DNA of 64,000 bases from Triatoma infestans (lineage: Eukaryota; Arthropoda; Insecta; Hemiptera; Reduviidae), in contig JAAEAF010000212.1 in assembly GCA_011037195.1 (NCBI GenBank), forward strand, positions 186,001 through 250,000. The letters run 5' to 3'. Position numbers and translations under genes: made by a program. Of this stretch, positions 55,144 through 64,000 are shown piece after piece. The notes under the pieces are model-generated. The model saw only the letters and a program-made list of their open reading frames with translations. It was not told the origin of the DNA and did not search any database. Numbering within the stretch: position 1 is the stretch's first letter; each line of letters starts with the position of its first letter.

Positions 55144-55967
55144 TTTTCGAACTCTAATATATAACGCTTCTTCTTATTATAATTTATTCTTATCCACTTC
55201 CATTTATAATTTGTATAATTGCACTAATAATTAGTTAGATTGCTACTTTTATGTTGTTGCGAGAAACTAGATTTGATTGAATTAGCTCATGCAAGGATTT
55301 CCAGTACTCTTTCAATATTTTGTATACTGCGCCACATACATGAAATTAATATAATGAATAGTTAAAAACTCCAAGTGTAAGAAAAGCTTTTAAACTAAAT
55401 ATTATGAATTCCTTGGAGAAATTTTTATGGGTGTTTAATATCAATTTTATTTTGTTTCATTAGTATAAACGGCCAAAAACAAAATGGCAGACTTACTTCG
55501 GATCATTTCTGTCTAATTGTCTTTTGCTTTCTTCTTTACTAATGGAATGAAAATGCTGAATTTTTCCTTTAAAGCTAACATTAATTATATGAAACAGTAA
55601 ATAATATGTTAGAAATACTTGATTTTTTGCATTTTTATTAATGAAAAATTTTCATAGCACAATTTGACAATTTATAAATTGCCTATGGAGGAAAAATTAG
55701 TTAAGAAATTCTCACCCACAAAAATTTCTCATAGGAATTGACTTTCATTGACCTGGAGTTTTTAGCTATTCATTGTAGAGTAATTTTATGTAAATGCCGC
55801 AGTGCACAAAGTATTGGAAGAGTACTATGAAGTTGGAAATCTACACATGAGCTATGCGATCAAAATCTAGTTTCTCATAACAACATAAAAAAAGGAATCG
55901 AAATAATTATTGCAAAAATTAAATAAATAAATTATAGAAAGTAGAAACGTATATTAGAGTACGAAAA
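55144..55967. mobile_element. Foldback element with ~250-290 bp inverted arms
   Basis: The left arm 55144-55432 and right arm 55713-55967 are inverted copies. Matching pairs include TTTTCGAACTCTAATATA with TATATTAGAGTACGAAAA, ATGTTGTTGCGAGAAACTAG with CTAGTTTCTCATAACAACAT, and GAGAAATTTTTATGGGTG with CACCCACAAAAATTTCTC. The ~280-bp spacer has no recognised coding sequence. It is probably a non-autonomous DNA transposon of foldback or long-TIR type, inserted next to the start of a family A copy. Confidence 0.8.
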
Positions 55968-56097
55968 GGTAGCTATTAGTTAGATACAAGAGATAGAATG
56001 TGGAAATATAGATTTAAATTATAAAATATAAATTAAATTGGATGAACTTAAAACTACTTCAAGTTAACATAAAATTAATTTGAGAAACTAAACTTAA

Positions 56098-56545
56098 TAA
56101 AATGACTTTTTTGAGGAAACCATACACTCCCCCCCCACTCAAAACTTCTTTAAATGAACTGTCTCTGATAAGAATCGTTTAATAAACTGAAATAACAATT
56201 CAGAGGAATATATATCCTCTTCCCAAAACCCCCTTTAAATGAAAACTTGTAGCTCTTTATATGTGTTAATAAATACTCCAAGTTTACAAAAAAATCGTTG
56301 GAGACCATTTTCGAGAAAATTGCAAAAACTGAAAAATCCATTCAGTAAAGAATTACTTCCGCTTGACTGATTTTCTTCACAACCTTATGTCCTATGACTA
56401 GCGCTTCAACTAATTATCAATTCCACACACACCCACAGACCCATTTCTAAAAATCACTTTCCAGACTCAGGAAAACTTGTTGATATCAACAATTTGTCCC
56501 GATCGCAATACTTCCACTTACCAGCAGTATAAGAAGGGTGGGAAA
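56098..56545 (+). repeat. Family A copy (forward), one module
   Basis: It runs from 'aaaatgacttttttgagg' through 'aaaaaatcgttggagacc' and 'attacttccgcttgactg' to a degraded hairpin 'acttccacttaccagcagta' near 56510-56540. Confidence 0.65.
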
Positions 56546-57109
56546 ACCTAAACTATTAAAAAAAGTTACTTTTCAGGGAATGTGATTTCCCTCAGAACTC
56601 TCTAAAATAACGCAAAAAACAAAACATAAACAAAAAAGATAAGACAACTGTTGGAAGATAAGAGAACTTGAGAATTTGTCCATTTTCTGAACTTCAACAA
56701 ACCACCAATGTAACCGATGAACTTATGGCTCTTGTGCAGTAGTCGTAATAAAAACATATTGAAATAAATGAATGCCACATCTTTAATTTAGTTTTGTCAT
56801 TTTTCACTTTGTCTTAGTTTTTTAAATTAGTACATACGTGTCATAGCCATTTGCTTTTATAATTTTAATTCGAAGTGATCACATCTAAAATATTCCAGGA
56901 GAATTTTATTAGCATGTACTGTACATTCCACATAGGTTAAATATGTTGGGAAGATTCCAGTCTGGTATGGTATTTGATTGTTTGCATTGGACTCTTGCTG
57001 GAGTCCTACCACTGGGATATAATCAATCGTCCTACATTCCATTTTGGCAGCTTCATTGATTAAATTTATTTAACACATTTGTGGTTAGTTATATATACTC
57101 GTATATATA
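56546..57109. other. Unassigned sequence
   Basis: Nothing recognised. Confidence 0.45.
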
Positions 57110-57221
57110 GCTTTATAAAACGTGGGATTAATATATATATAACTCAATTTTCGAAAAATACTACTATTTGTTGGTATGAGATAATATTATTTTGGTGTAT
57201 TTTTCGAAATTAAGGTTTTAC
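57110..57221 (+). repeat. ~112-bp dispersed repeat, copy 1 (partner 58866-58981)
   Basis: Both copies run from 'gctttataaaacgt' to 'atggttttacc' or 'aaggttttacc'. Each contains the inverted pair TTTTCGAAAAATAC and GTATTTTTCGAAA (slightly degraded in copy 2), so the unit could fold into a hairpin with a ~36-nt loop. Confidence 0.75.
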
Positions 57222-57242
57222 CTTAATATGTATCTACATATT

Positions 57243-57709
57243 TTGCTTGAAGTTTAGAATTCTAACAAGTCTTTAATATATATATTAATATTATATTGAA
57301 ACAAACAAATTGTACTGGAATGGTTTATGTTTGTATAGGAGTGGCTGGAAGGAAGATAATTTGATATTCCGTCTAGGCACTTTTCCAGCAACTGACACTT
57401 TGGTTTCATCAAACGGAAGTGCCACTTTACTGAATTTTTTTTTTTTAATTTTTATTTTTTTCGAAATTGGCTCCAACGATTTTCTTCAAACTTCGTATAC
57501 TAACTAAACAAGCAAATCACTATTATTTTAAACATTTTTCTTGTAAAATTGATTTTTTTTAGAGAGTTCTCAGGCGAGGGCAAACATAAAGTTCCTTCCA
57601 GCCAGTCCTATACAAACATAAGCCATTCCAGTACAATTTGTTTGTTTCAATATATGTAATATTAAGATATATATTAAAGACTTGTTACAATTCTAAACTT
57701 CAAGCAAAA
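57243..57709. repeat. Inverted duplication, ~115-bp arms
   Basis: The left arm 57243-57354 and right arm 57592-57709 are complementary nearly throughout. TTGCTTGAAGTTTAGAATTC pairs with GAATTCTAAACTTCAAGCAA (one mismatch), and TTCCAGCCACTCCTATACAA with its partner. The ~237-bp interior is a reverse family A piece ('gatattccgtctaggc', 'ggctccaacgattttc'). It is a local inverted duplication within family A territory. Confidence 0.8.
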
Positions 57710-57754
57710 TCGGTTTACAAAAATTGCGACTCTACAGATTAAGTTTTTGAGTTC

Positions 57755-58089
57755 GGAGGGGGGGGGGGATTTTCTCGAAAACTGTTCTAACGATTTTGTT
57801 AAATCTTTATTTTAGGAATATTCCGGGGGACCTATGATTTAGGATTACATTTAAACTGCTGAGATACATACTATGTTAGGAGTTGAGAAGTCAGCGAGGT
57901 GTCAGATAAACAACTAGAATCCCTAACTGTAATCCCTAATATAATGTAATGCAAGCGTAACTAAACTCTAGTAACATTGCGAGCTTAATGAAAATGTATC
58001 AATCAGGGTTTTTGGTTAAAATTAAGTCAATTGGAAGTACCATTCTATCTATACATTTTCAGTTTTACTCCTGAATTGGCCCAAATCAA
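57755..58089. other. Mostly unassigned; short family A scrap
   Basis: A G-run lies at 57759-57769, then 'ttctcgaaaactgttctaac'. The remainder was not recognised. Confidence 0.4.
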
Positions 58090-59512
58090 TTATATACTCG
58101 TTGTAAGAGGAAGTATTGCGATCGTGCTAGATTTTTGACATTGATTTTCCATCGGAAATACATGTTTTGGGATCCCCGGAATACAACCAAAAAAAAAAAA
58201 TGTTTTTAGCGAATGATCTCTGTGTGTATGTGTTAACAGATGTGATTGCGAGTTTGAGGGGTTTAAAATTAATAACTAAATGCTACTACAATTACTATTT
58301 CACTATAATTAATATATACACACTTATATAGGAATATTTCTAAGGACTTGACTTAAGAGATTAAGAGCCGGGGAGATACTCAATGAGAGACTGAGAGATA
58401 GGCAGGTGGTTGGTGTGCAGACTGGATATTTGTGGTTGGCTGATCGCACGGAAGGTGTCTTCGCTCTTGACGATGGTGATAGAATAGGGCCTCCACCGTC
58501 CTTTTTTCCTTCAATTTAGACCCCTGTGGTAAGGGAAGTAGGACGGTGGTTCATATCCAACTCTTGGTTTGCTTCGTTTCCTTTTATACGACTTTGGCGT
58601 TCCTTGCGGATAGCAGGGAACTAATTTGGCTTGTGATATGCCATCACATAGAATATCTCAAAAAACGAAAAGTTATAGGAAGCACAAACATGGTATTCCC
58701 TTTAGGTATGTTCACCGCATTAGACACAAAGATGGCGGGCAAAATCCATCAACCGGAACTAGAATTTTATTGAATGTTATTTTTCAGTTTTCGTAATTTT
58801 TTCGAAATCGGCTCCAATGATTTTTTTTGAAAACTTCATATACTATTTACACACATAAATTTATTGCTTTATAAAACGTAGGATTAATACATACATATAA
58901 CTCAATTTTCGAAAAATACTACTATTTGTTGGTATGAGTTAATATTATTTTGGCGTAATTTTTCGAAATTATGGTTTTACCGTATTTCTTGCATTATACT
59001 CGTATGTATGTATATAACCTCTCTTTTCATTGGAAGATTTTCCCGGGAAAATTGATTTTTGTGGGGGTAGTTGGGGGGGGCAGTAGCGCTGAGCTTTCCT
59101 TTGAAGTACTACTTCAATGTAGTGTGTGGGTTTCTACAACCTACATAAAATTAGTATACGATAGAAGCATTGCTAGAATTCCAAATTTGAAGAAAATAGG
59201 TTAACCAGATGTGCAACTTTAAGCAATAGGTTTTTGAGAATTTTGGAATTTTTTTAGGAACGACTATAACTATTTCCTTTAAACTTGCAATAAAACTTAC
59301 ATCCCTATCACTTTTATTTATATTATTTTTGTGAACAATCTTTAGGAGAGATTTTTGTTTTTACAATATCATTTGGGCTTCCTGCCATGTAATCCTTCTT
59401 TACCTGCCTCGGTTGGTAGGTGGGAACTTGTCCTCACACCCCACCCTGCATATTTGTGTTAAATTATATTTATGTTAAAGAAAGTTGCGTGCGTGCCACA
59501 CCAGATTTTTTG
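58090..59512 (-). repeat. Family A copy (reverse) interrupted by a solo LTR
   Basis: It starts 'ttgtaagaggaagtattgcg' and runs through 'agcgaatgatctctgtgtg'. It resumes after the LTR with 'agaatatctcaaaaaacg' and continues to the terminus 'aaagaaagttgcgtgcg' and 'cacaccagattttttg' at 59478-59512. The ~112-bp repeat (58866-58981) and a G-rich tract near 59060-59080 lie inside. Confidence 0.75.
58241..58648. mobile_element. Solo LTR, 408 bp, in family A
   Basis: It begins TGTGATTG and ends CATCACA (TG...CA with a TGTGAT/ATCACA inverted pair). It is flanked by CAGA (58237-58240) and TAGA (58649-58652), a 4-bp TSD with one change. Family A sequence is continuous across the site once the element and one TSD copy are removed ('gttaacagaatatctc'). 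It has no coding sequence. Confidence 0.75.
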
Positions 59513-60017
59513 TTTGTTTGCAATTGAATACATGTTGCTATTTAGGTACAAAGTTCTTTGGGGGGGAGGGGGGAATTGGGCAGCCTAACCTAACCATCTC
59601 ATAATTTAACTTAATATAGCTACAAACAAAGTTGATTACATGTCAAGTTTAATTAATACGGACTATATAATATTGTTTTAACTAGATGGCAAGTTAATAT
59701 GGCAGCTAAAACTTCCCCATAGTGGTTGTAAAACTATGTGTGAATGGATGGATATATATACATGCTGGTAATGGTATGCAGGTAATACACACTTGATTGT
59801 GGTATGCAGCAATATCAGCAATGTAGGTACATAATGAACTTTAGGAGTGAATTATTAAAAAAAAAAAAAAGAAATCAGTTTTGAAACAACATTAAACACT
59901 TTATCTTTCTCACTAAATTTCTCACACTTTCTCTTAATTGTCTTTAAAGTTTAGGATGTTTATAACATACTTCAACATTTCTCTTACTGTAATTCATCAC
60001 ATTTTCTGTTTTACTTT
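59513..60017. other. Unassigned sequence
   Basis: A G-rich tract lies at about 59560-59576 and an A-run at 59857-59870. No gene was recognised. Confidence 0.4.
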
Positions 60018-60087
60018 TGATATGCCATCACACAGAATATCTCAAAAAAAAGTTGTTTTTAATAGGCGACATTTTTATTAAATGTTT
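60018..60087 (-). repeat. Family A scrap carrying 15 bp of an LTR end
   Basis: TGATATGCCATCACA at 60018-60032 is identical to the last 15 bp of the solo LTR at 58634-58648. It is followed by CAGAATATCTC, the intact family A target. The same LTR end therefore lies at the same family A position in a second locus. Confidence 0.6.
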
Positions 60088-60748
60088 TTGGTGTTCGTTA
60101 CGACCGTTGTATTCAATGTATTCAAAATTATCAAAGATTTTTAAAAATAATGGCTATCCCCTCCATATTATACAAAAAATATTATATCAACCATCCACAG
60201 ATAATGTGTTCAACCTGACTCCTTCTACGCCATCACAGCAACTTCCAATATCCCATATATCTATCCCCTACATAGAAGGTCTATCAGAAAAAATAGCTAA
60301 AATTTTCAAGAAATATAACCTTTCCATTGCTCACAAAAACTCCAATCCTCTAAAAAAACTCTTTTCTAAACTAAAAGACCCCACACCCACAACTTTATTA
60401 TCAGATATAATTTATAAAATAAATTGTTTACAATGCCCAGGTATGTACATAGGACAAACATCTCAATATTTAAAAAATAGACTCTACCAACATAAATACG
60501 ACTGTAAAACTAAAAAACCGACTGACACGACTACAGCATTAACGAAACACTGCATACAATACAAACACGAATTTGACATAGAAAACACCAAAATTCTCTC
60601 CATCAACAATAATAATAAAAAAAGAAATATATTGGAAATGATTGATATTAAAAAAGATGAATTATCTATTAATTTTAGAACAGACACCAAAAACCTATCC
60701 CTCAGCTATAACAATCTCCTGGAATTTCCAAAACAACATACAGACTAA
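60088..60748 (+). pseudogene. PLE protein fragment with GIY-YIG endonuclease
   Basis: The open frame starts upstream at 60017, but everything before 60088 is flanking DNA. PLE protein is readable from NNGYPLHIIQKILYQP (frame residues 44-59) through IPYIEGLSEKIAKIF (83-97), the linker ahead of the endonuclease. The GIY-YIG domain then follows: IYKINCLQCPGMYIGQTSQ (132-150, with C137/C140, Y144, G146), R155, H159, H178 and the glutamate in LEMIDIKK (about 207). It is open to its stop at 60748 without internal stops. The reverse transcriptase half is missing, so the copy cannot move by itself. Confidence 0.85.
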
Positions 60749-61202
60749 GACACGGTTTTCCCATCCCCTCTCCTAGCCCTTTATAAACCTTGACCCATCC
60801 AATGTCCGTAACACTTGGTGATGATATGTCACAGGTTATACTAGATTATTAATTACTACTGGAATTCTCACTAAAAATTTTTGTAAGTACATTTCCTAAG
60901 TTATTTTCATACGGTACTCATATATGCCACATATATATATATGCCACATATATATATATATAATATTTATTTTTTTATTTTATGTTTATTTTTGTATTAG
61001 TATTAATTAATAGTTGCGATTTAGTTTAATATTGATCTGTCTACAATAATTTAAAATAAATTTAATTGTACTCTATATATATCATATTTTGTACTTAATT
61101 TATTTTATATTGTTTAGTTTAAAATTTTTATTCTGGAAATATTTAGTTTAAGTTCATATTTTCTGTTGGTCCTATTTTTGATATGTATTTCAACCTTTGT
61201 AC

Positions 61203-61242
61203 AGACCCTGAAGAAGGCAATAAATTTGCCGAAACGTCGGTA
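61203..61242 (+). other. Hammerhead-like motif in the PLE 3' region
   Basis: ACC, CTGAAGA, A, GGCAA-loop-TTGCC, GAAACGTC, GGT occur in that order. ACC/GGT can form a 3-bp stem I, the hairpin is stem II, and ACGT is a self-complementary mini stem III. PLEs are known to encode minimal hammerhead ribozymes in this region. Activity is not shown here; one extra A sits between CTGAAGA and the stem. Confidence 0.5.
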
Positions 61243-61312
61243 GAAATTTAAAAAAGAGTTCTTTTGTTTGACCGAACCTCAAAATCCATTTTCAACTTTT
61301 TATTAAATGTTT

Positions 61313-61700
61313 AATATCCTATCTTCTACCAGGCGCAGAATCTTACCAAAGCTTAATGTTCCCCACGAATCCCCCGTCCAAAAAAATCCATTTTCCCAGG
61401 AAAATGTATCACATAAAAGTGATAGATAGATATATATGTATGTAGATAGTATAGGGAATTAAAGTAACTCGTTGGAGCCTTGTTTTGAGAAAATATTCAG
61501 TCAAGTCGCATTGCCGACTTGATGGATTTTATCCGGAAGTTTCACCTCAGATGTGAGGATTGGATCATTTTTTGGTATGCTTGGTTCGTAAGCACGCAAA
61601 TAAACATGCTTTTCTGGTGTGAAACAGGTACACGACTTTCTCTTGCTGCTAATTACACAGTTCTAACTGACGAATTTCCTAAAAACTTCTACTTCATTTG
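61313..61700 (+). repeat. Family A pieces (forward)
   Basis: A central-module piece with 'aaatccattttcccagg' and 'cacataaaagtgatagatag' (about 61375-61560) is followed by a second forward start, 'tctggtgtgaaacagg' with 'tttctcttgctgc', at 61614-61690. Confidence 0.6.
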
Positions 61701-61751
61701 CTATATGTTTGGTTGTCTTTAATAATTTAATCAGTGGGTTAGCTGAAGCTT

Positions 61752-61988
61752 GTCATCACGCATTGGTCCAGTGGCTAGCTCATCGCCTTTCGTGCGAGAA
61801 TTCAGGGTTCAATTTCCGTCGAGGTAAAGTCGGTGTTGACCCAGCATCGTGATGAAAAGTGGGAAGCTACAGTTAGTAGCGCCCTAGGTAGCGAAGGGCG
61901 GAACTAAACGGCGTGGGAACTGCGGTGTGCTTACCACATGCCGTCTGCCAAGTCTTGGCCCTTCATGGACTGTTGCGCCATAGGTTTT
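61752..61988 (+). mobile_element. tRNA-derived SINE, second family
   Basis: A box A-like TGGCTAGCTCATCG lies at 61772-61785 and a box B-like GGTTCAATTTCC at 61806-61817. The G+C-richer body of about 170 bp ends at a T-run that merges with the start of the next family A copy. The sequence is unlike the SINE at 32578, so two SINE families are present. Confidence 0.7.
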
Positions 61989-61989
61989 T

Positions 61990-63630
61990 TTTTTACTTTC
62001 TCTTACACCTAGTAAGAAGAAGTATTGTAATAGTTTCAAATTTTCGATATCGTTTTCACCGGAAATATCCGTTTTGAGGCCCCCTGAGTCCAAAAAAGTG
62101 GTTTTTAGCAAATGGTGTGTGTGTGTGTGTGTGTTGTAATGACATGGCAAAGTCATTGACATCGGCAAAGTATGCCAAAGAAATAATTTACAAAAGGTGA
62201 AAACAGTAACACAGTTGGCCGCCGACAGCCGCGGTCAACCAAACAAACAACAAAGCCTTTTCATCAATTCTCACATCAAAAGGCAGGCACCGCGATAAGT
62301 ATGGCCACTAAATAAGGTCAGAAAACTGCGAAGGTCGCACAAGGCCGCACACTAAGACAGATATCTGGGTGTGAGTGTGAACAACAGTATATAAAAACCC
62401 TATGATATACGACGAGACGATTATTATATCATCTACGACCAAACTATACACGAGCGCCAATTCACAGTTATATTCAACTTATCATTCTCGTAGTTGTGCA
62501 CTTTAGTTCGTTATTTTAACCATTCTAAATTATCAGTTATTTATCTTCTATTTATTATTAAGTATTTTATTATAGTTATTAGTTACCATTTATCACGTTT
62601 AAATTATTGTTAAAATACAGTTTATTTTATATAAAAAACCGTTTAATAATTCGAGCACTAACTTCCAAATCTCTCAAACTAACTTCCGCCCTCTTCAAGA
62701 CATCTGCTACTCCAGGAATCACACATCAAACGATTCCATTACATCTAATATCTGATTCCATTACACTGTGTATGTATGTATGTATGTATGTAAGTATGTG
62801 AACAGCATAGCTAAAAACGAAAAACTGTAGAAAGTTGAAACTTGATATTCCATTTAGGTATCACCATGGGATCTGACTGTACATTATCTGTCAAAATTCC
62901 TCACTTTACAAGTTGGTTTTTTTATTTTTTTGCATTTTTCTCAAAAATGGCTCCGACGATTTTCTTCAAACTTGGTGTATCAACTACACATACAAAGAGC
63001 TACAACTTTTATTTAAAACATTTCTCTGGGGAAAATTCATTAAGGGTACTTTTAGAGAAGGGGTGGTGTTAGGTTTCATTTTAAGTGCTATTTCAGTTTA
63101 TTAGACAATTCTGTCATCTAAATAATGTTAATTAGAATTAAATATGTTATTGAAATTCCGAGTTTGAAAAAAAAAATCGGATAACTGAAGTGCGTTTACT
63201 TTACCACTTTACTAAATGGTTTTTCCACTTTTTCGCGATTTTCTCAAAAAATGGCTCCGACGATTTTCTTGAAACTTCTTATGTAAACTCCACATACAAA
63301 GTTCTACAACTTTTATTTAAAACATTTCTCTGGAAAAATTCATTTAAGGGCACTTTTAGGGGAAGGGTGGGGTTATGTTTTCCCCTAAAGTGCTATCATA
63401 GTTGATTATACAATTCTATCATCCAAACAAAATTAATTAGAAATAAATAGATAAACAAAATTCCGAGTTTTAAGAAAATTAGTAAACCGGAAGTGCGCTT
63501 TTACTGAACAGTTTTTACAGTTTTCGACGAATTTCATTAAATTTGGTACACAAATTATAAAATTCGTCAATTATAATTTTGAGAGCTGGAGTAAGAGAAA
63601 GTTGTGTGAGTGTTTCACAGCAGATTTTGT
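61990..63630 (-). repeat. Complete family A copy (reverse) containing a solo LTR
   Basis: It starts TTTTTACTTTCTCTTACACC, has both modules (about 62920-63200 and 63230-63530) and ends GGAGTAAGAGAAAGTTGTG with CACAGCAGATTTT at 63630. Without the 631-bp LTR it is about 1,010 bp, the same length as 38631-39645. Confidence 0.85.
62135..62765. mobile_element. Solo LTR, 631 bp, in the TG microsatellite of family A
   Basis: It begins TGTAATGACATGG and ends GATTCCATTACA (TGTAATG/CATTACA, 7-bp inverted ends). A TATA-like AGTATATAAAAACC lies at about 62388-62401, suggesting that the LTR reads on +. Left flank is (TG)n, right flank CTGTG; a TSD cannot be recognised because the target is a slippage-prone repeat. 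There is no coding sequence. Confidence 0.8.
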
Positions 63631-63639
63631 TTTTTATAG

Positions 63640-64000
63640 CTGGAGCTTAATAAAGCCAGTTTTCTGAGAAAAGCTTAACCCCACCACTCACCCAGAATCC
63701 ATAAAGTGAACTTTTCCGGAAAAAGTATCAAATTGAAGGGATAGGTCTCTAAATTATATATTGGTAGTGTTACAACTTTAATGAAATTCATTGGTGTTTT
63801 TTTGCACTAAATCGTGGTAACATATTCAGTGCTAATTGATATTATTGAAATGAAGGATTCATATAATAATATTCATGTTTTCCCCTTAGCACTTTAGGGG
63901 AAAACATAACTCCACCCCCCACCCCTAAAAAGCTGTCCGAGAAAATCGCAAAAAATGAACAATCCATTTAGTAAAGTGGAACTTTCGGTTGAGGAATTTT
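63640..64000 (+). repeat. Family A pieces (forward), running off the window
   Basis: It comprises 'tgagaaaagcttaacccc', 'tccggaaaaagtatcaaat', 'ggggaaaacataactcc' and 'aactttcggttgaggaa' in module order. It continues past the window end. Confidence 0.65.

Larger units (their letters stand above)
60088..61296 (+). mobile_element. Penelope-like element, 5'-truncated, with 16-bp TSD
   Basis: TTTTTATTAAATGTTT occurs at 60072-60087 and 61297-61312, directly flanking the insert. The 1,209-bp element carries the 3' part of the PLE protein (to 60748) and about 550 bp of A+T-rich 3' sequence. That sequence includes two 'atatgccacatatatata' units near 60920-60960 and a hammerhead-like hairpin at 61207-61240. 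Confidence 0.85.

Noticed and set aside
1..64000. CRISPR arrays, bacterial operons, ribosome binding sites
   Set aside because: No regularly spaced short repeats with unique spacers, and coding density and element types are eukaryotic. Family A is dispersed, not arrayed.

Overview
The window looks like repeat-dense intergenic or intronic DNA from an animal, most likely an arthropod and plausibly an insect. The reasons are its strong A+T richness, abundant microsatellites, and a mixture of LINEs, Penelope-like elements (PLEs), Ty3/gypsy, Helitron, hAT, Merlin and tRNA-derived SINEs. The species cannot be named from the sequence alone. I recognise no host protein-coding gene, no rRNA and no functional tRNA. 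Every open reading frame that can be given a function belongs to a decayed transposable element.

The main component is one dispersed repeat, called family A here. It is about 1.0 kb long and occurs as a few complete copies (27412-28425, 38631-39645, 61990-63630) and many pieces in both orientations. Its 'forward' strand starts near TCTGGTGTGAAAC and ends in a hairpin close to AGTAAGAGAAAGT followed by an A-run. Between these lie two diverged ~300-bp modules. Most modules carry the sequence ACTTCCGGT or ACCGGAAGT. Some copies are joined head to tail (6287, 8466).

Other elements sit in or beside family A, often with target-site duplications (TSDs) that prove the insertion. From left to right: a small PLE-like foldback (667-746), a solo LTR (3306-3657), LINE fragments (3695-4020, 6379-7245, 10636-11391), a palindromic element (11991-12734), an RNase H-bearing LINE 3' end (13280-14242), a poly(A) retrocopy (15898-16560), a Merlin transposase relic (18800-19390), a Helitron helicase relic (24356-26460) next to a hAT relic (26466-27330), and a nearly identical 286-bp duplication (30739 and 32790) with a SINE beside the second copy. 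The right half holds a set of PLE-type termini, a LINE 3' insert (45461-46197), a gag-less Ty3/gypsy provirus (47740-50736), an R2-like LINE (51358-52590), a large foldback (55144-55967), two more solo LTRs (58241-58648, 62135-62765), a PLE with a GIY-YIG endonuclease domain (60088-61296) and a second SINE (61752-61988).

No genes here act together in a pathway. The value of the window is as a layered record of insertions: family A is the older substrate and PLEs, LTR elements, LINEs and SINEs landed in it. Several PLE-type ends carry a recurrent hairpin motif resembling a minimal hammerhead ribozyme. That motif and the architecture of family A are the two observations most worth following up.
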